DNA of 64,000 nt from contig NZ_AP036014.1 in assembly GCF_003402415.2 (NCBI RefSeq), forward strand, positions 2,480,001 through 2,544,000, written 5' to 3'. A program made the position numbers and the translations under genes. Positions 18,424 through 27,308 of the stretch are shown here, piece after piece. The stretch is from Cupidesulfovibrio sp000226255 (GTDB lineage Bacteria > Desulfobacterota > Desulfovibrionia > Desulfovibrionales > Desulfovibrionaceae). The notes under the pieces were generated by a model that worked only from the letters and a program-made list of their open reading frames with translations, searched no databases and had not been told where the DNA came from. The stretch's first letter is position 1. The number at the start of each line of letters is the position of its first letter.

Positions 18424-20217
18424 ATGACACGCCCCCCCCGCCTGCGCATCCCCAACGAGTTGGGCCAGCTCCGCACCCTGCCGGACGATGTTGCGCCGGA
18501 CGGCGTTGCGGCGGACGGTATGCTGCCGGGCACCTTCGACGTGCTGCCTCCGCGCGGACGGGATGGCGACGCCCCCGCCGAAGTGGTGGTGCTGGGCGTG
18601 GGGCCCAACCCGGTCACGACGCGCCGCGCGGTGTCTGCCGCGCTGGCGGGGCTGCGCCCGGGGGCTGTCCCCACCGGGGGGCGCACCGACCTTCCCGTGC
18701 GCTTTGTGGAGTGCCCGGCGTTCTTCCATTATATTGATGCGGCATCGTCCGGCACGTGGCGCGCTGGCATCCCTGCCGGATGGACGCAAGCCGCGCCCGA
18801 CGATTTTTCCCCGCCTCGTCTGGCCCGTGCGCTGGTGGTGGTCTACCGCGAGGCGGAACGGCTGTTCCCCACCTTCTGGGGACCGCTGCTGGGCGCGGCG
18901 CGGGCCGTGCGCATGGCCCCGACGCTGGCGCTGCGACCAGAAGACACGATGGCCCACGCGGAACCGTCTTCTCCCCCCCACCGCACCGTGCTGCTGCCGG
19001 GCACGGAAGGTTCGCTGCTGCTGCCGGAGCTTGAAGCTGCCCTTGCCGCCGAAGGGCTGACCCCGCGCCGGGTGAACCCGGACACCCTGCAGGCCGACCT
19101 GTCCCACCTGCTGGCCGACCAGCGCCCGGCCCTGTTCCTGAGCGTCAATCTGCAAGGGCTGGACGCCTGGGGCGAACGCTTCCACCTGCTGCGTGCCTGC
19201 GGCGTTCCCGTGGCCGTGTGGTGCGTGGACAATCCCTTCCACCTGCTCTCGGCCCTGCGCGGGCCGTGGTGGCGCGCGGCGCTGCTGTGCGTCACCGACG
19301 CCTCGTTCATCCCCCTGCTGCACGCCCACGGGGCACAACAGGTAATGCATTTGCCGCTGGCCACCGGACCGGAGTTTTTCGGGCCGGAACCGCACGAGGG
19401 GGACCTGCCAGCATCCGGGCGGCCCGGAAAAGACGGTGCGGCCGGGTCGGCCCTGTCCTCAACGGCAAGCCAGTCCGCCACCCTCGACCTGAAGCCCGTG
19501 GTGTTCGTGGGGCGTTCGGCCTTCCCCGGCAAGGGGGGCTTCTTCGCCGGGCAACGGATTGCCCCGGCCCTGCTGGACGAGGCGCGCGGGCTGCTCGCCG
19601 CGCCCGGTCCCCGGCCCGATTTCCACTGGTGGACGGCGCGCCTGGGCATCGACAGGCTGTGGCCCGGCAACGCGGTGCGCGCGGCGGGCCTGGGGGCTGA
19701 GGAATGTGCCCTGGCCCGGCGGGTGCGCTGCCTGAACGCCGCCGCCCCGCGCGGGCTGACCGTGTTCGGCGACGACGGCTGGCGGCCGCTGTTGCCGCCG
19801 GGCGCGGAGGTTCGCCCCCCCGTGGACTACTATGCCACCCTGCCCGCCGTGTACCGCGCGGCCCGCTGGTCGCTGAACGTCACCAGCCTGCTGCTGCCTG
19901 CCGGACTCACCCAGCGCCACTTCGACGTCTGGGCGGCCGGGGGCTTCTGCATCACCGACGACACGCCGGGCCTCGACATTTTTCCCCCGGAACTTCGCCG
20001 CGAGATCGCCTTTTCCCCCGCCCGCAGCGGCGGCGAGAACACGACGTCCCCGCCGAAAACGGACGATGCGCCAAGCCTGGGCGCGCTGCTGGACCGGCTG
20101 GAGCGCGACCCGACCCTGCGCGGCGACCTTGCTGCCGCGTGGCGGGCGCACATCCTGTCCGGGCACACCTATCGCCACCGGGTGCGCGCCCTGTGTGCGG
20201 CGCTGGGGCTGGAGTAG
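18424..20217 (+). CDS. CgeB-like glycosyltransferase (DUF3880-type)
   Basis: Predicted 597 residues. The central part LFLSVNLQGLDAWGERFHLL and VAVWCVDNPFHLLSALRG matches the DUF3880 pattern, where a protein peptide names its own missing NDP-sugar site region. The C-terminal LNVTSLLLPAGLTQRHFDVW plus AAGGFCITDDTPGLDIFPPE is the CgeB-type glycosyltransferase end. It probably decorates a cell-surface or flagellar target; the acceptor is unknown. It starts 54 bases from the divergent rlmE gene, so both promoters must share this gap. Confidence 0.75.
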   Translation: MTRPPRLRIPNELGQLRTLPDDVAPDGVAADGMLPGTFDVLPPRGRDGDAPAEVVVLGVGPNPVTTRRAVSAALAGLRPGAVPTGGRTDLPVRFVECPAFFHYIDAASSGTWRAGIPAGWTQAAPDDFSPPRLARALVVVYREAERLFPTFWGPLLGAARAVRMAPTLALRPEDTMAHAEPSSPPHRTVLLPGTEGSLLLPELEAALAAEGLTPRRVNPDTLQADLSHLLADQRPALFLSVNLQGLDAWGERFHLLRACGVPVAVWCVDNPFHLLSALRGPWWRAALLCVTDASFIPLLHAHGAQQVMHLPLATGPEFFGPEPHEGDLPASGRPGKDGAAGSALSSTASQSATLDLKPVVFVGRSAFPGKGGFFAGQRIAPALLDEARGLLAAPGPRPDFHWWTARLGIDRLWPGNAVRAAGLGAEECALARRVRCLNAAAPRGLTVFGDDGWRPLLPPGAEVRPPVDYYATLPAVYRAARWSLNVTSLLLPAGLTQRHFDVWAAGGFCITDDTPGLDIFPPELRREIAFSPARSGGENTTSPPKTDDAPSLGALLDRLERDPTLRGDLAAAWRAHILSGHTYRHRVRALCAALGLE

Positions 20218-20358
20218 CGGCCAGTCCTGTCCCGGCCCGCCCATGCCCTGGCGGGCGGGGCCGCCGGACGCCCGCACCGCCCGCCCGCGTCGCCAAATTT
20301 TTCCGTCCCGGCCTCTTGCAGTCGGGCGGCAACAGGTATATACAGCCTTCTCCTGACT

Positions 20359-20434
20359 GGGGACGTAGCTCAACTGGGAGAGCGCAGCGTTCGCAATGCT
20401 GAGGTCGTGAGTTCAATCCTCATCGTCTCCACCA
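20359..20434 (+). tRNA. tRNA-Ala (anticodon CGC)
   Basis: The acceptor arm GGGGACG pairs with CGTCTCC and contains the G3-U70 wobble that marks alanine tRNAs. The anticodon loop TTCGCAA gives CGC, reading GCG. The discriminator is A and CCA is encoded (20432-20434). Confidence 0.97.
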
Positions 20435-20443
20435 GCCAAAAAC

Positions 20444-20474
20444 GGGCTTGCCGAGAACATCGGCAAGCCCTTTT
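20444..20474 (+). terminator. Intrinsic terminator after tRNA-Ala
   Basis: GGGCTTGCCGA and TCGGCAAGCCC form a perfect 11-bp stem with a 5-base loop, followed by TTTT, ten bases after the tRNA. Confidence 0.92.
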
Positions 20475-20513
20475 CGCTTGCATGACCAAAATGCGACACC
20501 GCGTTGCGGAACA

Positions 20514-21026
20514 CTACCCCTCGCGCCCCTGCGACTGCGCCAACTGGGCCAGCAGCAGCGACAAAGGACGGCGCGGGCAGCACAGCCGGTGCGCGGGGGG
20601 CCGCAGCCCCGGCGGGGGCGGATGCGGACCGGCCCCGGCCATCTCCGCCGGTTCCACGTATTCGGCGTGGCAGTGACAGCCGATGGAGAACGGCGGCAGC
20701 CACGCCGCAATATCCGGCTGGGTGCCCGAAAGCACCATGCCGTGCAGGGCCACGCATTCCGGACAAGCACCGGCCCGGTCCTCGTCGTCCACCACCAGGC
20801 GCAGACCGCCGCCCGGCTCGTCGCGCAACCGTTCCAGCACGGCCAGCGCGGCCCCGCGCCATGCCGCGTAGTGGTCCATGAACAGGCCGCATTCCTCGTC
20901 GTCCGCGCCCGCCTCTTCCGCCAGGTTCCACACCACCTGCCCGGTCAGCCGGGCCAGCAGGGGATGGCTGTCAATCAGCCTGCCCGAGGCCGGAAGGCCA
21001 CCGGAATCCTGTCCCGTCGTGGTCAT
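20514..21026 (-). CDS. Hypothetical protein with phage-head-like Cys/His motif
   Basis: Predicted 170 residues. The middle part DRAGACPECVALHGMVL followed by WLPPFSIGCHCHAEYV resembles the CPxC...G...PP.H.GC.C pattern of phage minor-head (SPP1 gp7-type) domains, but the rest is too short for such a protein. The start at 21026 has a GGATAGGTG site. It converges on tRNA-Ala. It may be a remnant of a phage gene or a small metal-binding protein of its own. The C-terminal 45 residues are Pro/Leu-rich. Confidence 0.6.
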   Translation of the reverse strand: MTTTGQDSGGLPASGRLIDSHPLLARLTGQVVWNLAEEAGADDEECGLFMDHYAAWRGAALAVLERLRDEPGGGLRLVVDDEDRAGACPECVALHGMVLSGTQPDIAAWLPPFSIGCHCHAEYVEPAEMAGAGPHPPPPGLRPPAHRLCCPRRPLSLLLAQLAQSQGREG

Positions 21027-21074
21027 TGCACCTATCCTTTGCGTCCTGCGCCAAAAAATCCCCCGAAACAGCCC

Positions 21075-21419
21075 CTACGGCTTCACGTAGGCAAACCCCT
21101 TGCGCTGCAGGTCCACCAGTTCCACGATACCCGCGGGCACCACGGTGCAGGCCGGATTCAGCCATGCCGTGTCCAGCCCGAAGTGGCGCATGGCGTTGGC
21201 GCAGACGCGAATGTCCAGCCCCAGCCCGCGCAGTTCGCGCAGCGGCTCCGCGAAGTCCGGGTCATCCGCGCCCATGAGCCGGATGCCGGGGCCGTTGACC
21301 AGCAGCACGCTGGTGAAGGACACGCCATCCAGTGCTTTTTGATAGTTACGCACGTTGCTGATGGCGATGTTCAGTTCCGCCGGGCCGTTGTCGAAATGGA
21401 AGACGATGTCGTAGTGCAT
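21075..21419 (-). CDS. DsrE/DsrF-like family protein
   Basis: Predicted 114 residues. The start MHYDIVFHFDNGPAELNIAI and the strands SVLLVNGPGI and GLDIRVCANAMRHFGL fit the DsrE-like fold. A conserved cysteine in RVCANAM matches the site used in sulfur-relay relatives. Such proteins handle persulfides or act as small chaperones; the partner is unknown. GGAG lies before ATG 21419. It is the second gene of a three-gene minus-strand run, after the binding protein. Confidence 0.8.
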   Translation of the reverse strand: MHYDIVFHFDNGPAELNIAISNVRNYQKALDGVSFTSVLLVNGPGIRLMGADDPDFAEPLRELRGLGLDIRVCANAMRHFGLDTAWLNPACTVVPAGIVELVDLQRKGFAYVKP

Positions 21420-21467
21420 GGCGCTCCTGCCCGTAATGGTTGACGACGATGACGCCCAAAACACCCC

Positions 21468-22391
21468 TTAGCGCACCATGCGCCGGTACTCCCCGCTCTC
21501 CTGCAACTGCCGCAACCCCGCGTCAAAGGCATCGCGCACGGTCGGGTCGCGGAACACGAAAAAGCGGTCTTGCGCCGGAAAGATGCGATGGATGCGCACC
21601 GGCTCATCCACGCCCCTGGCGGCCAACCTGGTGCGATGAAAGGCAAAGATGCGTTCGTCCAGCACGATGACCCGGTCGCGCCGGTGAAAGAACGCCTCCA
21701 CCTGGGCCCGCTGGTCCACCTGTTCCTCGTAGCGGGGGTTGGCGTCGGCCATGGCCGCGAAGTCCGGCCCCATGAATACCCGCGCATTATGAAAGGCCGT
21801 TACCGGCAGGGCCCGCAGATCGGCCAGCGCGTTGATCTCCAGCCCGGCTGCCTCCAGAGAGACCGCCACGTTGCGGTATTGCAGGTACATGTCTCCCAGG
21901 GCCAGCCCGGCCACATCGGTATGGCGCCCCACGGGGCCGCAACCGTCCAGCGTGCCCTTGCGCACCAGTTCCAGGGCGCGGGCATGCGGCAGGAACACCG
22001 GCACGACACGGTAGCCCGAACGGCCCAGGGCGGCAGCCACCAGGCGGGGCTCCAGCCCGCTCTTGTTGACCATGTCCACGTACGGCAGCGAGGAAGTGCT
22101 GAAGCCGATGCGCAGTTCCGGCCCGGCAGGGGCGCTGGCCGCAGGCCCGGCTGCCGGTGCTTCCGCTTCGTCGGCGGCAGCCTTACGGGCGGCGCTCTGG
22201 CTGGCGGCATCTTGGCTGACGGCATCCCGAGCAGGCGCCATGGCCTGCCGGACCGAACCGTCGGCCCCCTGAGCGGCCCGCGCGCCGGGCACGCCGCAAG
22301 CCAGTGTACAGGCCAACGCCAGCACGGCGCACACGGCCATCCCGCGCAGCACCACCGCCCCCCTGCGTGCCCTGTGCCCCCAGTATGTCAT
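21468..22391 (-). CDS. Periplasmic solute-binding protein, family 3-like
   Basis: Predicted 307 residues. A Sec signal is visible (charged start, then GMAVCAVLALACTLACGVPGARA). An Ala-rich linker to about residue 90 precedes a binding domain starting ELRIGFSTSSLPYVDMVN, with the lobe motif RKGTLDGCGPVGRHTD. No ABC permease or ATPase is nearby, so it may be an orphan sensor or binding protein rather than a transporter part. It lies 48 bases upstream of the DsrE-like gene. Confidence 0.82.
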   Translation of the reverse strand: MTYWGHRARRGAVVLRGMAVCAVLALACTLACGVPGARAAQGADGSVRQAMAPARDAVSQDAASQSAARKAAADEAEAPAAGPAASAPAGPELRIGFSTSSLPYVDMVNKSGLEPRLVAAALGRSGYRVVPVFLPHARALELVRKGTLDGCGPVGRHTDVAGLALGDMYLQYRNVAVSLEAAGLEINALADLRALPVTAFHNARVFMGPDFAAMADANPRYEEQVDQRAQVEAFFHRRDRVIVLDERIFAFHRTRLAARGVDEPVRIHRIFPAQDRFFVFRDPTVRDAFDAGLRQLQESGEYRRMVR

Positions 22392-22460
22392 CGCAATGCG
22401 CCTGCCTTCGCATGGGCATGGTAGATAGTGTCAGGCAGAATACCCCGCCATGCACGTGGC

Positions 22461-22578
22461 GGCAAGCCGCCGCGGCTTGCCTTTTCCTCTCGTATGGCTA
22501 TGCTCGGGGCGTCGCATGACACGGACTGCGCCGTCAGGAGGCGTGCTGTCCTTATACCCGGCCCCGGCCGGGTTTTTT
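22461..22578 (+). promoter_or_regulatory. Attenuator-like leader of the SMR transporter gene
   Basis: In the divergent gap before the SMR gene the plus strand holds two terminator-like hairpins. The first is GGCAAGCC/GGCTTGCC plus TTTT at 22461-22485. The second is CCCGGC/GCCGGG plus T6 at 22557-22578, ending 40 bases before the start codon. CGGGGC at 22505-22510 can pair with GCCCCG at 22561-22566, which would disrupt the second hairpin. No upstream plus-strand gene needs ending here, so conditional termination of the exporter mRNA is the simplest reading. No known riboswitch core was recognised. Confidence 0.55.
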
Positions 22579-22617
22579 GTTGGCCAACGACCGCCGCGCG
22601 CGGCAGCAGGAGCCCCC

Positions 22618-22995
22618 ATGTTCACTCCGTTCATCACCGCCACATCCACCCTGTCTGGCGTATCCGGCACGTCTGGCGCATGGCTCGCCCTGTTCGCCGC
22701 AGGCCTGTTCGAAGTGGGATGGGCCGTGGGCCTCAAGTACGCCCAGGGCTTCACCCGCCCGCTGCCCTCCCTGCTCACCATCGCGGCCATGGCCGTCAGC
22801 CTGTACCTTCTGGCCGTGGCCCTGCGCCACCTGCCGCTGGGCACCGCCTACGCGGTGTGGACCGGCGTGGGCACGGTGGGCACCGCACTGCTCGGCATCG
22901 CGTTGTTCGACGAACCCGCCAATGCAGCCCGCCTGGCCTGCATCCTGTGCATCGTGGCGGGCATCGCCGGACTCAAGTTGCTGGCCGGACGCTGA
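22618..22995 (+). CDS. Small multidrug resistance (SMR) exporter, Gdx/SugE-like
   Basis: Predicted 125 residues with four membrane helices. The essential Glu sits in helix 1 (LFAAGLFEVGWAVGLKYAQG). The segment TAYAVWTGVGTVGTALLG is typical of the guanidinium-exporter (Gdx/SugE) branch. Members exchange protons for guanidinium or quaternary cations as antiparallel dimers. An N-terminal extension of about 20 residues is longer than usual. AGCAGGAG precedes ATG 22618. The leader carries an attenuator-like structure. Confidence 0.88.
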   Translation: MFTPFITATSTLSGVSGTSGAWLALFAAGLFEVGWAVGLKYAQGFTRPLPSLLTIAAMAVSLYLLAVALRHLPLGTAYAVWTGVGTVGTALLGIALFDEPANAARLACILCIVAGIAGLKLLAGR

Positions 22996-23164
22996 CCCAC
23001 GACCAAGCCCGCAGCACGATGCGGCAGACCCTTTTCCACCGCACCGCGCGCCGCGCTTGCGAAGGCGCGCCCCAACGCCACCCTTCACGGCAATGATGTC
23101 GCACCGTTGGCGCAGCCACTCATCACACTGGATGACACGACGCACCAGTGCATTGTACAATTAT

Positions 23165-23198
23165 ACACTGCAGTGTTTGCTCACATAATCAAATTATG
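23165..23198. promoter_or_regulatory. Two palindromes in the gap before the coo operon
   Basis: ACACTGCAGTGT (23165-23176) is a perfect 12-base palindrome. CATAAT-CAA-ATTATG (23184-23198) is an inverted repeat with 6-base arms. Both lie more than 300 bases before cooM in an AT-rich, gene-free gap (22996-23510) and are candidate regulator sites. Confidence 0.35.
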
Positions 23199-23420
23199 AT
23201 CGTCACTCATTTCACAAAAGGCCTTTCCACCTTTTTCGGATTAGATCAATCGGCTGACGACTCTTTTGGCAAATCTTTTGTACTTGCAGGATGATCCGAT
23301 CAACTCTCAAAATTTTTTCCCAACGGCGAAAAAAATTGGTCGCGCGGTCAAACATGAGCAGGGACACGCTTTTTTCCCTGCCGGGGCCTCTTTTGTACCG
23401 CATGTTCACAATCATGGGGG

Positions 23421-23478
23421 TTGAAAGAAGTCGCCGGGCAAAATATGGTGGGCTCACGAATTGGTTGGTTAACCAATT
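23421..23478 (+). promoter_or_regulatory. Candidate promoter and operator of the coo operon
   Basis: TTGAAA (23421-23426) and TATGGT (23444-23449) are spaced 17 bases apart. AATTGGTT-GGTT-AACCAATT (23459-23478) is an inverted repeat with perfect 8-base arms just downstream of the -10, where a repressor would block initiation. The cooM start is 33 bases further on. It does not match the R. rubrum CooA site (TGTCA-N6-CGACA) as I know it. Confidence 0.4.
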
Positions 23479-23510
23479 TGCATCATACACGCTCAACGAC
23501 GGAGACTCGC

Positions 23511-26500
23511 ATGACCACCGCTCCGCCTGTCGCCGAACTGCCGTTCCTGGCCATGCTGGGGGCACTGCTGCTGCTCGGCGGCGCCGTGTCGGCCCTAGCG
23601 GCACGCCGACGCCCCTTCACCATGCTGGGCCTGATGTGCCTTTCCGACATCGGCCTCACGCTACTCGGCCTTGGCCTCGGCGGAGCCGCCGGGCTGGTCG
23701 GGGGGACCACCCAACTCATCTATCAGATGGCGGCGCGGTGTCTTGCGCTGCTCACCCTTGCGCGCCTGGCCCGCACCGCGGGGTCCGGCTCGCTGGACGA
23801 CCTGCGCGGCATCCGCGCGGCCCTGCCCCTGACCGGCCTGTTCTTCGGGTTCGCCATGTTCGCGGGCATGGGACTTTCCGTCTTCCTCGTGCCGGACGGG
23901 CGGGCCTTCATCCTGCACGCGGCCTTCGCCGCCGGGCACTGGGGCTACGCCGTGGCCGTGGCCTTCGCGGGCATGGCCCTGGCCGCAGCCACCGTGCTAT
24001 CGGTGCAGGCCATCTGTCTTGAATCCGGCCAGTGGCGCGAATCCGCCCACGTTCCCCATGCCCCGTCCGCCACGTTCCACGTGCTGGCGGGGCTTTTTGC
24101 GGCCTTCATCGCCGCGTTCGGCCTGGCCGGGCACGCCGTCACCGCGCAGGTGGCCGCCGCCCTCGGCGTTGCGGCCGACACGCTGCCCGCCTTCGGCGCG
24201 CACTGGCACCCGGCGGCGCTGCTGCCCTACGCGGGGGCCTTCGCCGTGTGGTGTATCGGCCTCGTCTCCGGCCGCGCCCGCGCGCTGGCCGGTGTGGCCC
24301 TGGTGGCCGCCTCGCTGGCGCTCACCTGGACCGACACCGCCATCGATCCCCTGTCCCGCCTGTTCGGCGTGGTCATCGCGGGCATCGGCCTGGTGGTGGC
24401 GGTGTACTCGGTGGGCTACATCCACCACGACCGCCGCGCGGGTGGCTACTGGTTCTTCCTGCTGCTGATGTGCGGTTCGCTCTCGGGCCTGGCCCTTGCG
24501 CGCGACTTCGGCGGTTTCTACGTGTTCTGGGAACTGATGACCTTCTCGTCGTACTTCCTGGTGGCCCACGAAGCCACGGACAAGGCGTTCCACGCCGCCG
24601 TGAAGTACTTCGTGATGTGCGTGGCCGGGGCCTGCGCCATGCTGCCCGGCTTCATGCTGCTGTCCGCCCAGGCGGGCACGCTGGACTTCGCGGCGCTGGC
24701 CGGTCTTGCCGCCACCCTGCCCGCCCCCGTGGTGAAGGGCGCGGTGGTGCTGGCCTTCGTGGGCTTTGCGGTCAAGGCGGGCCTTGTGCCCGGCCACGGC
24801 TGGCTGCCCGATGCGCACCCCGCCGCCCCTTCGTCCATTTCCGGCCCGCTCTCGGGCATCCTGACCAAGACCGGCGTGTACGGCACCCTGCGGCTGATGC
24901 TGGCGGTGTTCGGCTCCGCCGTGCTGCTCAAGGCCGGGGAATCGGCCGGGGGCTTCAGCTCCATGGGCCTGCTGGTCACCGTCCTCGGCACGGCCACCAT
25001 GCTCTACGGCGAACTGATGGCCCTAAAGCAGGACGACCTGAAGCGCCTGCTGGCCTATTCGACCATGGGACAGGTCGGCGAGATATTCATGGTCATCGGC
25101 ATCGGCACCTGGCTGGCCACCACCGGCTCGCTGCTGCACGTGCTGAACCACGCCATCATGAAGAACCTGCTGTTCCTCTGCGCGGGGGGCCTCATCCTGC
25201 GCGCGGGCAGCAAGAAGCTGGCGGACCTCGCGGGCATGGCCCGGGTCATGCCGTTCACCGCCGGGTGCATGGTGGTGGGCCTCATTTCCATCATGGGCCT
25301 GCCGCCGTTCAACGGCTTTGTCGGCAAGTATCTGATGCTGCAATCGCTGGTGGCCGCCGGTCACCCGGCGCTGGCCGCCGTGCTGCTGCTGGGCAGCCTT
25401 GCCGGGTGCGTCTACTACATGCGCATCGTGCGCACGCTGGTCTTCCAGCCTTACACCGGCCCCATGGTACAGGAAGCCCCGGCCTCCATGCGCATGGCCA
25501 CCGGCGTGCTGGCCGCGCTGTGCCTGGTGCTGGGCGTGCTGCCGCAACTGGGCCTGTCGCTGGTCACCCCCGTGGCCGACATGCTGGCGGGCGCGGGCAA
25601 GCTGGACGCCCAGGCCCTGCCCATGCTGGCCGTTACCTGGCATCCCTTCGTGCTCATCCCCATGCTGGGCGCGGTGGTGCCCTTCCTGCTGCGGCACGAC
25701 CGCAAGGCGGCGGGCCTGGCCACCGCGATCATCCTGGCCGTGGCGGCCATCGCGGTGGTGGCGTTCGGGCGCGGGCTGGATTCCCTGTCCTTCGCCTTCG
25801 CGCTCATCGTGCCGGTCATCGGCTGCCTGAACATGTTCTACGCCGTGGGCTACATGGAGCACAGCCACACCCAGTGGCGCTTCTACACGTTCTTCCTGTT
25901 CATGGTGGGCGGGCTGATGGGCGTTGCCGCCAGCAACGACCTGTTCGGCTTCTTCACCTTCTGGGAGATCATGAGCTCGTGGAGCCTGTACTTCGTCATC
26001 GTGCATGAAGAAAACCCCGCCGCGCTGCGCGAGGGCTTCAAGTACTTCTTCTTCAACGTGTTGGGCGCGGCCTTCCTGTTCCTGGGGGTGGTCATGCTGT
26101 CCTCCATGGCGGGCGACCCCAGCTTCGGCGCGGTGCGTTCCGCCCTGCCGACCATGCCGGTGGCCCTGGCCGCCACCGCCGTGGCCCTGATGGCCATCGG
26201 CTTCACCATGAAGGCGGCGCAGCTGCCCTTCCGCATCGACGTGCAGATGCACCCGGCAACGGCTCCCACGCCGGTTTCCGGCTACATCTCGTCGGTGCTG
26301 CTGAAGAGCGCCCTGTTCGGCCTCGCCAAGCTGTTCTTCGTGCTGGGAGGCGCGGGCTTCTTCACCGGCCTGGCCGCGCAGTGGGGCCAGCCGCAGGTGA
26401 TGTACGCCATCGCCTGGGTGGGCGGCATCACCATCGTCATGGCCGCCCTGCTGGCCGTGATGCAGTCGGACCTCAAGCTGGTGCTCATCTACTCCACCGT

Positions 26501-27305
26501 CAGCCAGTTGGGCTACATGGTGGTGGGCGTGGCCCTGGGCACGCCGCTGGGCATGGCTGGCGGCATGCTGCACCTGGTCAACCACGTGCTGTTCAAGGAC
26601 CTGCTGTTCCTGGTGGCCGGGTCGCTCATCCTGTGCACCCACAAGCACTCGCTGGACGAGTTGGGCGGCATCGGGCAGCGCATGCCCGTCACCCTGACCA
26701 TGTTCGCCATCGGGGCGCTTTCGGTGGTCGGCGTGCCGCCCACCAACGGCTTCGCCTCCAAGTGGATTCTCTACCACGCGCTGATGGCCGAGGGCGAAGT
26801 GGCCCTGGCCCTGCTCTCGCTGGCGGGCAGCGTGCTGACCCTGGCCTACTTCGCCAAGTTCCTGCACTCGGCCTTCCTGGGCCGCCCCTCGCCGGAACTG
26901 GCCCACGTGCATGAAGCCCCGCGCATCATGCTGGTGCCCATGGGCATCCTGGCCGCCGGGTGCATCATCACCGGCGTGCTGCCCGGCCTGCCCCTGCTGG
27001 CCATCGACATGATGGGCCGCGAACTGGGCTTTGCCGGGCTGGCTGTCGCGCCGTGGGGCGTGGCTTCCGGCGCGGGGGCGTTCAACGCCACCGCCCTGGC
27101 CGTGCTGCTGGCGGTTGCCTTCTTCGGCGGGCGCACCCTCCTGCACCGGCTCATCGGCACCGTGCGCACCACAGACATCCACACCTGCGGCGTGGCCATG
27201 AAGGCCGACGAGGCCCGCCTTGCCCCGCAGGACATCTACGGCGCACCCCTGGCCCTGCTGCGGCAGCTGGCCCAGGCGGCCGTGCCCGCCCTGAAGCGGA
27301 GGTAG
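23511..27305 (+). CDS. cooM: CO-induced hydrogenase membrane subunit CooM (fused antiporter-like)
   Basis: Predicted 1264 residues, nearly all membrane helices. An N-terminal part (about 1-100) looks NuoK/HyfE-like. Two antiporter-like NuoL/M/N modules follow. The first has GGFYVFWELMTFSSYFLVAHE and HGWLPDAHPAAPSSISG; the second has FGFFTFWEIMSSWSLYFVIV and MHPATAPTPVSGYISSVLLK. It forms the ion-translocating arm of the energy-converting hydrogenase. As I recall, the R. rubrum CooM is a fusion of similar size. GGAG precedes ATG 23511. It heads the cooMKLXUH-hypA-cooF operon. Confidence 0.93.
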   Translation: MTTAPPVAELPFLAMLGALLLLGGAVSALAARRRPFTMLGLMCLSDIGLTLLGLGLGGAAGLVGGTTQLIYQMAARCLALLTLARLARTAGSGSLDDLRGIRAALPLTGLFFGFAMFAGMGLSVFLVPDGRAFILHAAFAAGHWGYAVAVAFAGMALAAATVLSVQAICLESGQWRESAHVPHAPSATFHVLAGLFAAFIAAFGLAGHAVTAQVAAALGVAADTLPAFGAHWHPAALLPYAGAFAVWCIGLVSGRARALAGVALVAASLALTWTDTAIDPLSRLFGVVIAGIGLVVAVYSVGYIHHDRRAGGYWFFLLLMCGSLSGLALARDFGGFYVFWELMTFSSYFLVAHEATDKAFHAAVKYFVMCVAGACAMLPGFMLLSAQAGTLDFAALAGLAATLPAPVVKGAVVLAFVGFAVKAGLVPGHGWLPDAHPAAPSSISGPLSGILTKTGVYGTLRLMLAVFGSAVLLKAGESAGGFSSMGLLVTVLGTATMLYGELMALKQDDLKRLLAYSTMGQVGEIFMVIGIGTWLATTGSLLHVLNHAIMKNLLFLCAGGLILRAGSKKLADLAGMARVMPFTAGCMVVGLISIMGLPPFNGFVGKYLMLQSLVAAGHPALAAVLLLGSLAGCVYYMRIVRTLVFQPYTGPMVQEAPASMRMATGVLAALCLVLGVLPQLGLSLVTPVADMLAGAGKLDAQALPMLAVTWHPFVLIPMLGAVVPFLLRHDRKAAGLATAIILAVAAIAVVAFGRGLDSLSFAFALIVPVIGCLNMFYAVGYMEHSHTQWRFYTFFLFMVGGLMGVAASNDLFGFFTFWEIMSSWSLYFVIVHEENPAALREGFKYFFFNVLGAAFLFLGVVMLSSMAGDPSFGAVRSALPTMPVALAATAVALMAIGFTMKAAQLPFRIDVQMHPATAPTPVSGYISSVLLKSALFGLAKLFFVLGGAGFFTGLAAQWGQPQVMYAIAWVGGITIVMAALLAVMQSDLKLVLIYSTVSQLGYMVVGVALGTPLGMAGGMLHLVNHVLFKDLLFLVAGSLILCTHKHSLDELGGIGQRMPVTLTMFAIGALSVVGVPPTNGFASKWILYHALMAEGEVALALLSLAGSVLTLAYFAKFLHSAFLGRPSPELAHVHEAPRIMLVPMGILAAGCIITGVLPGLPLLAIDMMGRELGFAGLAVAPWGVASGAGAFNATALAVLLAVAFFGGRTLLHRLIGTVRTTDIHTCGVAMKADEARLAPQDIYGAPLALLRQLAQAAVPALKRR

Positions 27306-27308
27306 ACC

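Noticed and set aside
23261..23290. Possible sigma-54 promoter (TGGCA ... TTGCA) before cooM
   Set aside because: The GG and GC elements are 16 bases apart, not the required 10.
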